A stretch of 64,000 bases of DNA from Mycobacterium sp. UM_CSW (GTDB lineage: Bacteria; Actinomycetota; Actinomycetes; Mycobacteriales; Mycobacteriaceae): positions 59,977 through 123,976 of the forward strand of contig NZ_AUWQ01000038.1 in assembly GCF_000455205.1 (NCBI RefSeq). Direction: 5' to 3'. This document shows positions 35,343-43,980 of the stretch, piece after piece; the first letter of the stretch is position 1; the number at the start of each line of letters is the position of its first letter. The notes beneath the pieces were generated by a model. The model was not told the origin of the DNA, did not search any database, and worked only from the letters and a program-made list of their open reading frames with translations. Made by a program: the position numbers and the translations under genes.

Positions 35343-36776
35343 CTACCCGCGCCGAGCGGCTTGTGACATGGCCGTGGGTACCTCCGACAGGCCGCTCGAC
35401 AACCCCGCGGCTTCGCGTATTTCAGCGAAGCCGTCAAGCATGGCATTGGTCGCTTCATGGGCGTCCGAGAGCGTGCGATCGTCGGTCAGTATCGAGATGT
35501 TCAATTGGTCGACATAGCTCCACACGGTGATGTTCATGCCGCATCCCGGTGTGAGCGGCCCTACAGAACAGAATTCGCTGATTGTCGCTCCGCCGATGCG
35601 GCCACGCTCCTGTGGACCACGTACGTTGGATACCGAGACGTTATAAAGGCTGTTTTGCATTTCGCGTTGCGAGAGCCACCGGAATCCCAACGGAGCCAGT
35701 GGCGGCGGCATATATGTGGTCCACCGACCCATGAGCTCCGGACCGAGTAGCTGGTTGTTTTCCTTGGCAATGCCGCTCGCCACGCGCGTCAACTGGACCT
35801 GCTCGAGCGGACTGTCGATGTGCACCGGCAGCGATACGAACATCCCACCCATCGCGTTTCCGGCAATCCGGTCAGGAGACGGATCGGTGTTGACCGGCAC
35901 GGAGGCAATAATCGGCTTACCCGCGGTGCCGTCGTAGCGCAACAGCAGTTCGCGCAGGGCCCTGGTGGAAATCGCCAACACCAGCTCGTTGAGCGTCACG
36001 CCGAGCTGCTTGGAGGTCTGCTTGGCATCGGCAAGAGCCAGCGTTGCGCTGGCGAACCGGCGCCCTGGTGAGACCCGATGGTTGATGAATGTCTTGGAAG
36101 GTGAAAACGGACGGGCCAATTCGGGATGCTGACCGCGCTGCTTCGAGCGACGCCTCACCTTCGAGATGCCGGATGCGGTGTCCTTGATGACAGCGGGCAG
36201 CTGCCTAATCTGCTGGACGTGATCGCGGCCGGCCGCGCGGAGCAACTCCCCTGTCGGCGGAGGCGTGCAGTTACGCATGCCGGCTTGGCTTTCGCTGGAA
36301 ACGTCGGGATCAACCGCTCGGGCCAAAAGATTGGCCGACGCGACGCCGTCGGCCAGCGCGTGATGCATCTTGGTGACGATGGCGAGTCTGCGATCGGGCA
36401 TGCCTTCGACGAAGTAAACCTCCCATAGTGGCCGGGTGCGATCCAGCGGCTTTTCGGCGATGTCGCTGATCAGATCGTCCAGTTCACGACGACTCCCGGG
36501 GGCGGGCACCTCGACCCGCCGAACGTGGTAGTCGAGATCGACCTTGCACTCCTGCAGCCACATCGGGTGGTGCAGCTTAATCGGAATGTTGAGCAACTCA
36601 TAACGGAGTGGTTCGAGCACGGGAAGCCGGCGTGAGAGCACTCGTCGCAAAAGATCGACCGTAAAGTCGCCGTCGAACTCAGTCGTGTCAATGATCGCTA
36701 TCTTCAGCGTATGGGTTGGCACGTCCGCAGTTTCGCTGTAAAGCATCATCGCGTCCCAACCACTCAGTCGCCTCAT
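35343..36776 (-). CDS. WS/DGAT family wax ester / triacylglycerol synthase
   Basis: A 477 aa acyltransferase that joins acyl-CoA to diacylglycerol or a fatty alcohol. The catalytic HHxxxDG motif is intact as HHALADG (His138, His139, Asp143). The second family block (VSNVRGPQERG) and the N-terminal MRRLSGWDAMMLY are present. ATG 36776 has a GAGGGGG ribosome site. With fadD12 and the acyltransferase downstream it forms a storage-lipid block; fatty alcohols formed by way of car would be possible acceptors, which is only inference. Confidence 0.92.
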   Translation of the reverse strand: MRRLSGWDAMMLYSETADVPTHTLKIAIIDTTEFDGDFTVDLLRRVLSRRLPVLEPLRYELLNIPIKLHHPMWLQECKVDLDYHVRRVEVPAPGSRRELDDLISDIAEKPLDRTRPLWEVYFVEGMPDRRLAIVTKMHHALADGVASANLLARAVDPDVSSESQAGMRNCTPPPTGELLRAAGRDHVQQIRQLPAVIKDTASGISKVRRRSKQRGQHPELARPFSPSKTFINHRVSPGRRFASATLALADAKQTSKQLGVTLNELVLAISTRALRELLLRYDGTAGKPIIASVPVNTDPSPDRIAGNAMGGMFVSLPVHIDSPLEQVQLTRVASGIAKENNQLLGPELMGRWTTYMPPPLAPLGFRWLSQREMQNSLYNVSVSNVRGPQERGRIGGATISEFCSVGPLTPGCGMNITVWSYVDQLNISILTDDRTLSDAHEATNAMLDGFAEIREAAGLSSGLSEVPTAMSQAARRG

Positions 36777-36785
36777 CAATCCCCC

Positions 36786-36992
36786 TCACTTGCGAATGTC
36801 CACAACCTTTGGGCCGACTAGATGTCGACTCTTCGATGACCCCACTGTTTCGGCCGAAAGACATTCAAGAAATTCCTGCTCATTTGGAGCCAGCAACCAA
36901 CTTTGTAGTACCAGTCCGTGTTGTCGAACGAGCGACCTTGCGCCCGTACGCATCTCGCTCGCGGCGTACCGATTGGCACCGTCAATCAGCAT
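36786..36992 (-). CDS. Possible small hypothetical protein
   Basis: A short frame (about 68 aa; core LVRQHGLVLQSWLLAPNEQE) sits between the LLM gene and WS/DGAT on the same strand, overlapping the LLM stop by 11 bases. Codon use is less biased than its neighbours, it has no good ribosome site, and I recognise no family. It may be translated by coupling or be spurious. Confidence 0.25.
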   Translation of the reverse strand: MLIDGANRYAASEMRTGARSLVRQHGLVLQSWLLAPNEQEFLECLSAETVGSSKSRHLVGPKVVDIRK

Positions 36993-37935
36993 CAACGAGG
37001 CGGGCCGAGCCGCACATCGTTGCCAGCCGTTGGGCTACCTCGTCGCTATGCGCGATGAGGCTCGTGGAATCCTCGGCGACCCCGTTGAGCAGGATGTCGG
37101 TGAATCCCAGCTCGGCATAGGGGACAAGAGCCTCGGCGATCTGGGCCGGGGTCCCGCACGGCGTGTAGCGTTCGAAGCGGCTGAACGGCGTCTTGTAGAT
37201 GCCCTCCATCACCGGGCCTACCAGGGATCGGGCGCGGTCAACGGAGTCGGCCATACCGCACCACACCATGAGCGCGTTACGGCGCGCCTCGTGTTCGCGG
37301 CCGTGACGGCCGGCGTGCTCGGCGATCGTCGCCAATGCGGCCTGCGCACGTTCCGGCGTGATCCAGATGGCAATCCACCCGTCACCGGCACGGCCGGCGC
37401 GCTCGAGTGCCGCCTCGGATCGGCCCCCGATCAAGACTGGCACGGCCGGCTGCGGCACCGGCCGGATGACCGCGCCCGGAATAGACAGGAATTCGTTGTA
37501 AGCGCTCACCTCGTCTCCGGCAAGCAACGCCCGGACCACTTCGAGATGGGCGTCGAGTTGGCGGCCCCGACGGCGCGGGTTGACGCCGCAGATTTCCAGC
37601 TCGTGGGGATCCTCTCCGCCGAGCCCCACTCCGAACACGAACCGGCCGGTCGCCACCGCTGACAGCGATGCGACCTGGCGCGCCACCGGCACGGGATGCC
37701 GCAGCGCCAATAGGTACACCGCCGTCCACACCGTCAGGCGTTCGCTGGCGGCCGCGAGCGCCGCCGCATGGATCAATCCGTCGAAACCCCTGCCGTCGTG
37801 GAAGCTGACGTGGTCGCCCGAGAACACGCCGTCGATCGCTGTTGCCTCCACATCAGCAAGCCACCGACGAAGGGACGCCGCATTAATCTCACCAGGATCC
37901 CGTGGGGTACGGATAGTGATCCTCGGGTGGGACAT
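36982..37935 (-). CDS. LLM-class (F420-type) oxidoreductase
   Basis: A 317 aa luciferase-like TIM-barrel flavin/F420 enzyme. Family features are GVFSGDHVSFHDGRGFD, VARQVASLSAVATGRFVFGV, GLGGEDPHE, VPVLIGGRSEAALERAGRAG and DGWIAIW. It has normal length and an AGGAGCGTC ribosome site before ATG 37935. In mycobacteria many such enzymes use F420; the substrate is unknown. The upstream gap has an AT-rich promoter-like stretch (38005-38040). Confidence 0.9.
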   Translation of the reverse strand: MSHPRITIRTPRDPGEINAASLRRWLADVEATAIDGVFSGDHVSFHDGRGFDGLIHAAALAAASERLTVWTAVYLLALRHPVPVARQVASLSAVATGRFVFGVGLGGEDPHELEICGVNPRRRGRQLDAHLEVVRALLAGDEVSAYNEFLSIPGAVIRPVPQPAVPVLIGGRSEAALERAGRAGDGWIAIWITPERAQAALATIAEHAGRHGREHEARRNALMVWCGMADSVDRARSLVGPVMEGIYKTPFSRFERYTPCGTPAQIAEALVPYAELGFTDILLNGVAEDSTSLIAHSDEVAQRLATMCGSARLVDAD

Positions 37936-38230
37936 GACGCTCCTCCTTAGGCGGCCGGTATCTTCGACACCAGCGTGCGGTCGACGCGGCGCGCTCGTAA
38001 AGGACGATTCATTTATTCATTATACGAATTGTCAAGCATTTGTCAGCCGATGTTGGAACGCGGAAGAGCTTCGGGTGCTGATGAGACCGCTGGTCAGGGC
38101 ACACGTCACCGAGCCGGCTCGGTCGGTGCCACCTTTCACGCAGAGGAAACCGCGATGCCGTTGCAACCGGCAGCTTAGATTTGGTCGTGTGTGCCAGTCA
38201 CTCCGCCGTGAGTCGCTCGCCCCGCGGGCT

Positions 38231-38543
38231 CTACGGACTCGGCGAGATCGTCGTCAGGTCCGCCGCCTCGCTGAGCGGTATCTCGCCCGCCGCGACTTTG
38301 GCGAGAAATGCCTTCATGACGGTGGCGGGATCATCGTCGAGTTTGTAGCCGGCGAGATAGCGATGTGTCGGCTCACGCAGGTCGGCGGGAACATCTTCGC
38401 CCTCAAGGATTTTCATCAGAGCCAGATCGTATCGCTGCCCGGCCGTAACGCCCGGAACGGCCAACGTCTGTCAGGTGCTGGTTGCCATACGACTTGTTGA
38501 ACATATCCTCCATAGCGCCGACCGGATTGGAGAACACAAACAT
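38231..38543 (-). pseudogene. EthD/Dabb-like small protein with one frameshift
   Basis: A good ribosome site (AAGGGAAG) precedes ATG 38543, which starts MFVFSNPVGAMEDMFNKSYG and NQHLTDV, the usual opening of EthD-like dimeric alpha-beta barrels. Near 38464 the similarity moves to another frame: AVPGVTAGQRYDLALMKILE, HRYLAGYKLDDDPATVMKAF, and LTTISPSP at the end. Restoring one frameshift gives about 104 aa, the normal family length. In one frame only 64 aa remain. It was probably cotranscribed with the CoA-transferase remnant upstream. Confidence 0.7.
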
Positions 38544-38606
38544 CTTCCCTTCGGACAAGCCGCACCTTTCTCGCAGGGCCCCCACTATGACGGCCAAGTG
38601 TCATAG

Positions 38607-39101
38607 TCAGTGCGGCGGTCTTGGCTTCGCTGAGCGACCCGGCCAGCCGGTGGTGGCGATCGATGCGGTCTCTGCCTGGACAATCAGGTCGTACGCCCGG
38701 TTGTCCGAGTACGGGCCACCCTCGCCGTATCCGGACACGTCGCAGCCGGTCAGGCGGGGATGGCGCGCAACCAACTGCGTTGCATCCAGCTTCATCCGGT
38801 GTACGGTTCCCGGCGCCAGATTCTGAGTCACGATGTCCGCGCGAGCAATCAGCTCACAAAGGATCTGGCGTCCCGCCACCGATTTGAAGTCGAGCGCGAG
38901 ACTCTTTGGTTCGGTTGACCCATACGAAATGACTTGCGATGCCGCGCACTTCGGCGTCGTACTGGCGAGCGAAGTCACCTTCTCCGACACGCTCGACCTT
39001 TATGACCCGAGCGCCCATGTCCGCGAGCTGCAGTGACGCGACGGAGCGCTTACCGCCTGCTCCAACGCACTGACGGTAATGCCCTCCAGGGGCCCACTCA
39101 T
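38607..39101 (-). pseudogene. CaiB/BaiF CoA-transferase, N-terminal third, frameshifted and truncated
   Basis: ATG 39101 begins SGPLEGITVSALEQAVSAPS, a classical family III start. The frame then changes to VASLQLADMGARVIKVERVG and GDFARQYD, and again to KSLALDFKSVAGRQILCELI and LTGCDVSGYGEGGPYSDNRA. The protein ends after GWPGRSAKP where intact enzymes continue for some 230 residues. Two frameshifts plus a large 3' deletion make it non-functional. The lost part abuts the EthD remnant. Confidence 0.8.
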
Positions 39102-39205
39102 CGGCGGCGTTCGATCGGGCATTCAACGATGGTGAAGTCTGCCGTGAGTGATTACCTTTTTGGGTAGGTTTCACACTGGGCGCTCACGTCTGATCGACAA
39201 CCCCG

Positions 39206-40357
39206 TCAGTAGCTACGCAGGCCCATGCTGCGCGCAATGCCATTGCGCTGGATCTGACTGGTACCGCCGGAGATTGGGGCAACGATGGATTCTCGCCAGC
39301 GGAAGCTCATCACGCTTTCTGTGGAGAAGCCGTGGCCGGCGCAAATCTGCATACCGAGTCTTGCTGCGGCCACGTACGTTTCGGAGCCCTTCAATTTGGC
39401 CATCGCGCCCTCGCGCGAACACGGCATGCCCTGCGACAGCATCCAGGCTGCTCGGTAGGCGAGTAGCCGCGCCGAGTCGATCTCGGTTTGCATATCGGCC
39501 ATCGCGTGGGCAAGCGCCTGGAAGTTTCCGATGGGCCGGCCGAACGCCATTCTTTTCTTGGAGTATTCGAGTGCCTCACCCAGCGTCGCCTGTGCCACGC
39601 CGACGTAGGCGCCGCTCATCAACACGCGCTCGAGCTCCAAGTTGGACAACATGACATGCCAGCCCTGATCCTGCTCGCCAACCAGGTTTTCCTTCGGAAC
39701 GACCACATCACTGAGAAAGATTTCGTAGGTGCCGAGGATGTGCCGCGCCAACGTGGGCGCCCGCCGGAGTTCGACACCGGGGGTCTGGGCGTCGAGCAAC
39801 ACCAAGCTGATGCCGTCGTGCTTGTTTTCTCCCTTCGAGGTCCGCACATACATCATGATCTGAACGCCCGGCAGGCCAGCCCCCGTGCACCACATCTTCT
39901 GACCGTTTACCACGAAGTGATCCCCTGCGTCGGCGGCCGCGCACCGCAAGGCCGCCGCGTCGGAACCCGTATCCGGTTCGCTGAGTGCGACGACATAACG
40001 CGAAAGGCCGGGCCACATCGTGGTCTTGATCTTCTCGCGCTGCGCGTCGGTTCCCCACTTGTACACCGTCAACGAAGGAATCAATGTGCCGATGTAGCAC
40101 ATCGCGACGTCGAGGCTGGCGCGACCGAGCTGCTCGGCGATGATCGTGAGCTCCATCGGGCCACCGCCCTCGCCGCCGGCCACTTCCGCGAATGGCAGGC
40201 CGAACCAGCCCATCTCGGCCATAGCCTTGAACAACTCCTCCGGATAAGCGTTGGTCTCGTCCCACTCCTTGGCCCGCCGTGGCGGGCAGTGGCGGTCCAC
40301 GAATTGCCTCGCGACTTCTTGAAGTGCCGCGTGCTCTGCGGAAAAACGGAAGTCCAT
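39206..40357 (-). CDS. Acyl-CoA dehydrogenase
   Basis: A 383 aa ACAD of the standard homotetramer-like type: FGLPFAEVAGGEGGGPMELT, VALSEPDTGSDAAALRCAAA, VNGQKMWCTGAGLPGVQIM, RMAFGRPIGNFQALAHAMAD, and the terminus GGTSQIQRNGIARSMGL. ATG 40357 is better spaced than GTG 40360 from AGGGG. It is a single gene, unlike the paired ACADs elsewhere here. A mirror-like AT-rich stretch (40375-40402) precedes it. Substrate unknown. Confidence 0.92.
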   Translation of the reverse strand: MDFRFSAEHAALQEVARQFVDRHCPPRRAKEWDETNAYPEELFKAMAEMGWFGLPFAEVAGGEGGGPMELTIIAEQLGRASLDVAMCYIGTLIPSLTVYKWGTDAQREKIKTTMWPGLSRYVVALSEPDTGSDAAALRCAAADAGDHFVVNGQKMWCTGAGLPGVQIMMYVRTSKGENKHDGISLVLLDAQTPGVELRRAPTLARHILGTYEIFLSDVVVPKENLVGEQDQGWHVMLSNLELERVLMSGAYVGVAQATLGEALEYSKKRMAFGRPIGNFQALAHAMADMQTEIDSARLLAYRAAWMLSQGMPCSREGAMAKLKGSETYVAAARLGMQICAGHGFSTESVMSFRWRESIVAPISGGTSQIQRNGIARSMGLRSY

Positions 40358-40662
40358 CACGATCCCCTGTGAGTAAAGTATAAAAGATTTTACTATATAG
40401 ACGGGCTGCAGTGCGATCGGCGCGGCTAGCCAGCGCGTTTTGTGGCGTCGTCGACGATGGCCGCCCCACGACCCATAGCGGACGGTGGGTCACCTATCGC
40501 CCGGCACGGTACCGCGAAGCGGCGTCCCCAAGAGCTCTGCAGATGACCATTGAAATCGACTGCGCCTTCATACAGGCTTCGGGGTCGATGCGGGCCAGTT
40601 GTCCGGGCGTTCGTCTGGCCAACCCCGGAGGCGTTGGCAAGCTCCACCCAAGTCAGCCGCTG
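40358..40662. other. Intergenic region upstream of the ACAD gene
   Basis: About 305 bases lie between the ACAD start and the stop of the TetR gene on the same strand. The first 45 bases are AT-rich (AGTATAAAAGATTTTACTAT at 40376-40395) and are the likely ACAD promoter. The rest is GC-rich, with no family-like frame seen. Confidence 0.5.
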
Positions 40663-41268
40663 TCAGCGGGGACGCGTCATCGCGAAGATCATCTCGGCGA
40701 CAACCGCGATGACTTCATCCCGATCGACCCGTACCGATTGCGTCTGAACCGCGTACCAGGATCGTTCGAGCAAACCCATAACCGCGGAACCGACGGCTTC
40801 CGGGGGGTGTCGGCCATCCCCTGTGATGGCCTCCCCCAGTTTCCAGCAGCAGCGGGTCACGATGTGGTCGCGTGAGCGCCTGAAGTCCGCATCGTCCGGA
40901 GCCGAATGATGGGCAGATATAACGAATGCACCGTGTCGGTCCAAGTGCTCGAAATACTCCTCGACCCATCCCCTCACCTCGGCAAGCCCGTACGGCTCGG
41001 GAAAGGCAGCCCACTTGGCGATCACCGCCAACACCTCGTGGTAGACGGTCTCGCCGAGAACATTGAAAACGTCGCGCTTGTCCTTGAAGTATGTATAGAA
41101 CCCTGCGCGAGAGATGCCGCATGCCTCGGTGATCGCATTGATCGGCGTGCCGGCGTACCCCCGTTCGAAGAACAGCTTGCGGCTTGCCTCGAGGATCAGC
41201 GCACGCGTGCGTTCACCGCGGCCGCTGTCCAGCGCATCGGCCGTGCGCGCTGCAGGAGACACCATCAT
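40663..41268 (-). CDS. TetR family transcriptional regulator
   Basis: A 201 aa TetR protein: TPINAITEACGISRAGFYTY then FKDKRDVFNVLGE forms the DNA-binding part, and the remaining helices form the ligand domain. Two adjacent ATG codons at 41268 and 41265 are possible starts. It is divergent from the amidohydrolase at 41428. The gap contains two inverted repeats sharing a TTGTCA/TGACAA half-site, strong candidates for its operators. It may control the amidohydrolase and the downstream ACAD. Confidence 0.9.
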   Translation of the reverse strand: MMVSPAARTADALDSGRGERTRALILEASRKLFFERGYAGTPINAITEACGISRAGFYTYFKDKRDVFNVLGETVYHEVLAVIAKWAAFPEPYGLAEVRGWVEEYFEHLDRHGAFVISAHHSAPDDADFRRSRDHIVTRCCWKLGEAITGDGRHPPEAVGSAVMGLLERSWYAVQTQSVRVDRDEVIAVVAEMIFAMTRPR

Positions 41269-41282
41269 ACAGCGACGATATA

Positions 41283-41314
41283 TGACAACGACCGCTTCGG
41301 CGACATCGTTGTCA
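41283..41314. promoter_or_regulatory. Inverted repeat TGACAACGA-N14-TCGTTGTCA
   Basis: Perfect 9-base arms at 41283-41291 and 41306-41314, starting 15 bases from the TetR start codon at 41268. The TTGTCA half-site is shared with the palindrome at 41368-41383. Confidence 0.6.
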
Positions 41315-41367
41315 GATTGTAGTCATAGCAGGTAGCAGCTATAGTTGAGTGCTAAATAGGCAAATAG

Positions 41368-41383
41368 TTGACATATTTGTCAA
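41368..41383. promoter_or_regulatory. Palindrome TTGACA-TATT-TGTCAA
   Basis: A perfect 6-4-6 inverted repeat 45 bases before the amidohydrolase start at 41428. It contains a TTGACA that could also act as a -35 box, so regulator binding here would block transcription. It shares half-sites with the repeat at 41283-41314. Confidence 0.6.
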
Positions 41384-41427
41384 GTTACGTCAGGCTTGGA
41401 AATCCACCCTGTGAGGAGACGTTGCCG

Positions 41428-42663
41428 ATGACCCAATTCACTGATGCGCCGATCTTCGACGCCGATCAGCACATGTACGAAACGCCGGATGCGCTGACCA
41501 AGTACCTGCCGGAGCAGTACCACAAAGCCGTGCAATTCGTGAAGATCGACAAACGCACCCGCATCGCGATCCTCGGCAAGATCACCGAGTACATGCCCAA
41601 CCCGACGTTCGAGGTGGTCGCGGCCCCGGGGGCACACGAAAGGTTCTACGGAAACAACAACCCCGACGGCCTCACGTTGCGCGAAATGAGCGGCACACCG
41701 ATTAAGACGCCGCCGGCATCCCGCGACCGCGACGAGCGCATCAAGCTGCTCGACAGCCAGGGCGTGGAATCGACTATGAACTATCCAACACTGGCGAACC
41801 TGGTCGAGCATTCCGCTGCCGCTGACCCGGAGCTGACCGCGGCGATTATCCATTCGCTGAACCAGTGGATGCTCGAGACCTGGGGCTACACCTATAAGGA
41901 CCGGATCTACACGACGCCGGTGATCACCCTTGGGATCCTCGACAACGCACTGCGTGAGCTGGAATTCATTCTCGAGAATGGCGCCAAGGTAGCGCTGATC
42001 AAGCCGGCCCCCGTCAACACTTTCCGGGGTTGGCGTTCACCGGCACTCCCCGAGTTCGACCCCTTCTGGCGTGAGGTTGAGGCCGCCGGGCTGCCAATCG
42101 TGATCCACGGTAGCCAGCCGCCGCTGGAGGAGTACGTCGACAAGTGGGAGCCGCCGGTGACAAACAGCGCCTTCGAAATGTCACCGTTCAAGTGGGTGGT
42201 CATCGGGCATCGCGAGATCGCCGACATGATCACCAGCCTGATCTGCCATGGCACCCTGACGCGGTTTCCAAAGCTCCGCCTCGCCAGTGTGGAGAACGGC
42301 AGCTCGTGGATGGGCCGGTTGTTCGAGGACCTCGACGATGTTTACAAGAAGATGCCGAAGGCGTTCGACGAGCATCCGAATGACGTATTTCGGCGCAACA
42401 TCTGGGTGTCCCCGTTCTGGGAAGGCAACGTGGCGGATGTCGTCGCAACTTTGGGGTGGGACAAGGTCCTGTTCGGTTCTGACTGGCCACACCCCGAAGG
42501 GCTCGCCGAACCCAAGGGCTTCTACCGGTACGCCGAAGGCATGGACCGGCGACGCACCTACGACTACATGGGCGACAACGCTCGCCGGTTCATGGGGCTG
42601 CCGATCAAGAATCCCGACCCGGGTGCGACGAAACCACCGATCCTCGAAACCGCTGGCGTCTAA
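41428..42663 (+). CDS. Amidohydrolase-family metal-dependent hydrolase
   Basis: A 411 aa amidohydrolase_2 protein. N-terminal metal ligands are in FDADQHMYE (Asp13, His15), His in VIHGSQPP, a later His in VIGHREIADM, and the final motif FGSDWPHPEG (Asp352, His355). These indicate a mononuclear metal barrel enzyme. ATG 41428 follows GTGAGGAGACG; a frame extension to 41368 would run through the operator palindrome. It is followed by a broken alpha/beta hydrolase and a truncated amidohydrolase, suggesting a once longer degradation operon. Confidence 0.9.
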   Translation: MTQFTDAPIFDADQHMYETPDALTKYLPEQYHKAVQFVKIDKRTRIAILGKITEYMPNPTFEVVAAPGAHERFYGNNNPDGLTLREMSGTPIKTPPASRDRDERIKLLDSQGVESTMNYPTLANLVEHSAAADPELTAAIIHSLNQWMLETWGYTYKDRIYTTPVITLGILDNALRELEFILENGAKVALIKPAPVNTFRGWRSPALPEFDPFWREVEAAGLPIVIHGSQPPLEEYVDKWEPPVTNSAFEMSPFKWVVIGHREIADMITSLICHGTLTRFPKLRLASVENGSSWMGRLFEDLDDVYKKMPKAFDEHPNDVFRRNIWVSPFWEGNVADVVATLGWDKVLFGSDWPHPEGLAEPKGFYRYAEGMDRRRTYDYMGDNARRFMGLPIKNPDPGATKPPILETAGV

Positions 42664-42725
42664 GTCTTACGGTGGGGGCAGCAGCCTGAGGCGCTGTCCC
42701 CACCGTTATCCACTGGAGGCCGAAC

Positions 42726-43533
42726 CTGACTAACACCGTCGTAATCGACGATGCTGAGATCGAATACACCGACACCGGATCTGGACCGCCGGTGCTGTTC
42801 GTCCACGGCGTCTATGTGACCGGAGCGTTGTGGGAAGATGTCGCCCGGCGACTGTCGAGCGATCACCGCTGCATCGTTCCCACCTGGCCGCTCGGCGCAC
42901 AGCGCAAGCGAGTTGGGCCCGGCGTGGACCTCGGTGTGCCGGCGGCAGGCGGACGAATCCTGAGATTCCTTGAGAGGCTGGGCCTTTCGGACGTTACGTT
43001 GGTGGCCAACAACACCGGCGGCGGGATCGTGCAGGGTGGCGCGACTGGTCTTCACCAACTGCGACAGCTTCGAGCATTTCCCTCCGTCAGGGTTCGCCCC
43101 ACTCGTGAAGTTATGCAAGATCAGCACAACGTTGGGCGGCGCCGTATTGCGGTTATTGGCAACCGGTCCGGGCCAGGGCCAGTTCGCCTCGGCCGTCACC
43201 CGGCATGGCATCGACCGTGATCGCCGGGCCGCGATATTCCGTGGCTTCGCCAGCTCGGCCGAGGTTCGACGCGAGGCCGTGCGGCTCACGGCCGACCTGA
43301 ACCCGCGATACACGCTCGCACCGACCGCTGCCATCGAAGCCTATGAGAAGCCGGTCCTGATCGCCTGGGGCAACGCCGACAAGCTATTTCCGATGGCTCA
43401 CGCATGCCGGCTCGCCGACGCCTTTCCGAACGCGACGCTGCAGACGATCGACGACAGCGCAACGTATGTGATGCTGGACCAGCCCGAAGGAACCGCCACA
43501 GCGATCAGTGCGTTCGTGAAGTCAACGACTTGA
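42726..43533 (+). pseudogene. Alpha/beta hydrolase with lost start codon, frameshift and altered nucleophile
   Basis: A GGAGG site (42715-42719) is followed six bases later by CTG where a start codon should be. The translation is clearly an alpha/beta hydrolase: IEYTDTGSGPPVLFVHGVYV, then DVTLVANNTGGGIVQ. Near 43035 the frame changes to VARLVFTNCDSFEHFPPSGF, and continues to the end (VLIAWGNADKLFPMAHA). The nucleophile elbow, normally G-x-[S/D]-x-G, reads A-N-N-T-G, so neither Ser nor Asp is present. Three independent lesions make loss of function near certain. Confidence 0.82.
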
Positions 43534-43636
43534 AGAGCCACGACCCGGATTGGATTGCTGCCGTTACCACCGGTGAGTAAGCTCACCAAAAACAAGTAAA
43601 TATTATTCTGTTTTGCCGCGCACAGGGAAGGTGGTG

Positions 43637-43980
43637 ATGCCATTGCAACCGTGGATGCAGTCGATCTCGATCGACGATCACCTGATCGAGCATCCGAAGG
43701 TGTGGAGCGACCGGCTGACCAAGAAGATGTGGCAGTACGAGGGCCGCATCGATCCCTACATCGGGCTCAACGCCGTGGCGGGCAAGAAACCCGAGGAGTA
43801 CGGCATCGAGCCGGTGCGCTACGACGACATGATTCCGGGCTGCTATTACGCCAAGGCGCGAGTGACCGACATGGCATCGACGGGGTCCAGGCGATGACGA
43901 ACTTCCCGTCGTTCCCGCGGTTCGCCGGCGCGGTCTTTGCCGAGGGCACGACGCGTAGCAAAGACGGGCGCCCTGTATGC
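43637..43980 (+). pseudogene. Amidohydrolase fragment (first quarter), frameshifted, fused to SDR gene
   Basis: ATG 43637 with GGGAAGG upstream starts MPLQPWMQSISIDDHLIEHP, closely similar to the intact protein at 2116-3285. The frame is lost at TDMASTGSRR; a one-base deletion explains it, because the next frame continues GVQAMTNFPSFPRFAGAVFA. The rest of the barrel (about 280 residues) is absent, and the SDR gene begins exactly where the similarity stops. A deletion joined the two genes. Confidence 0.82.
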
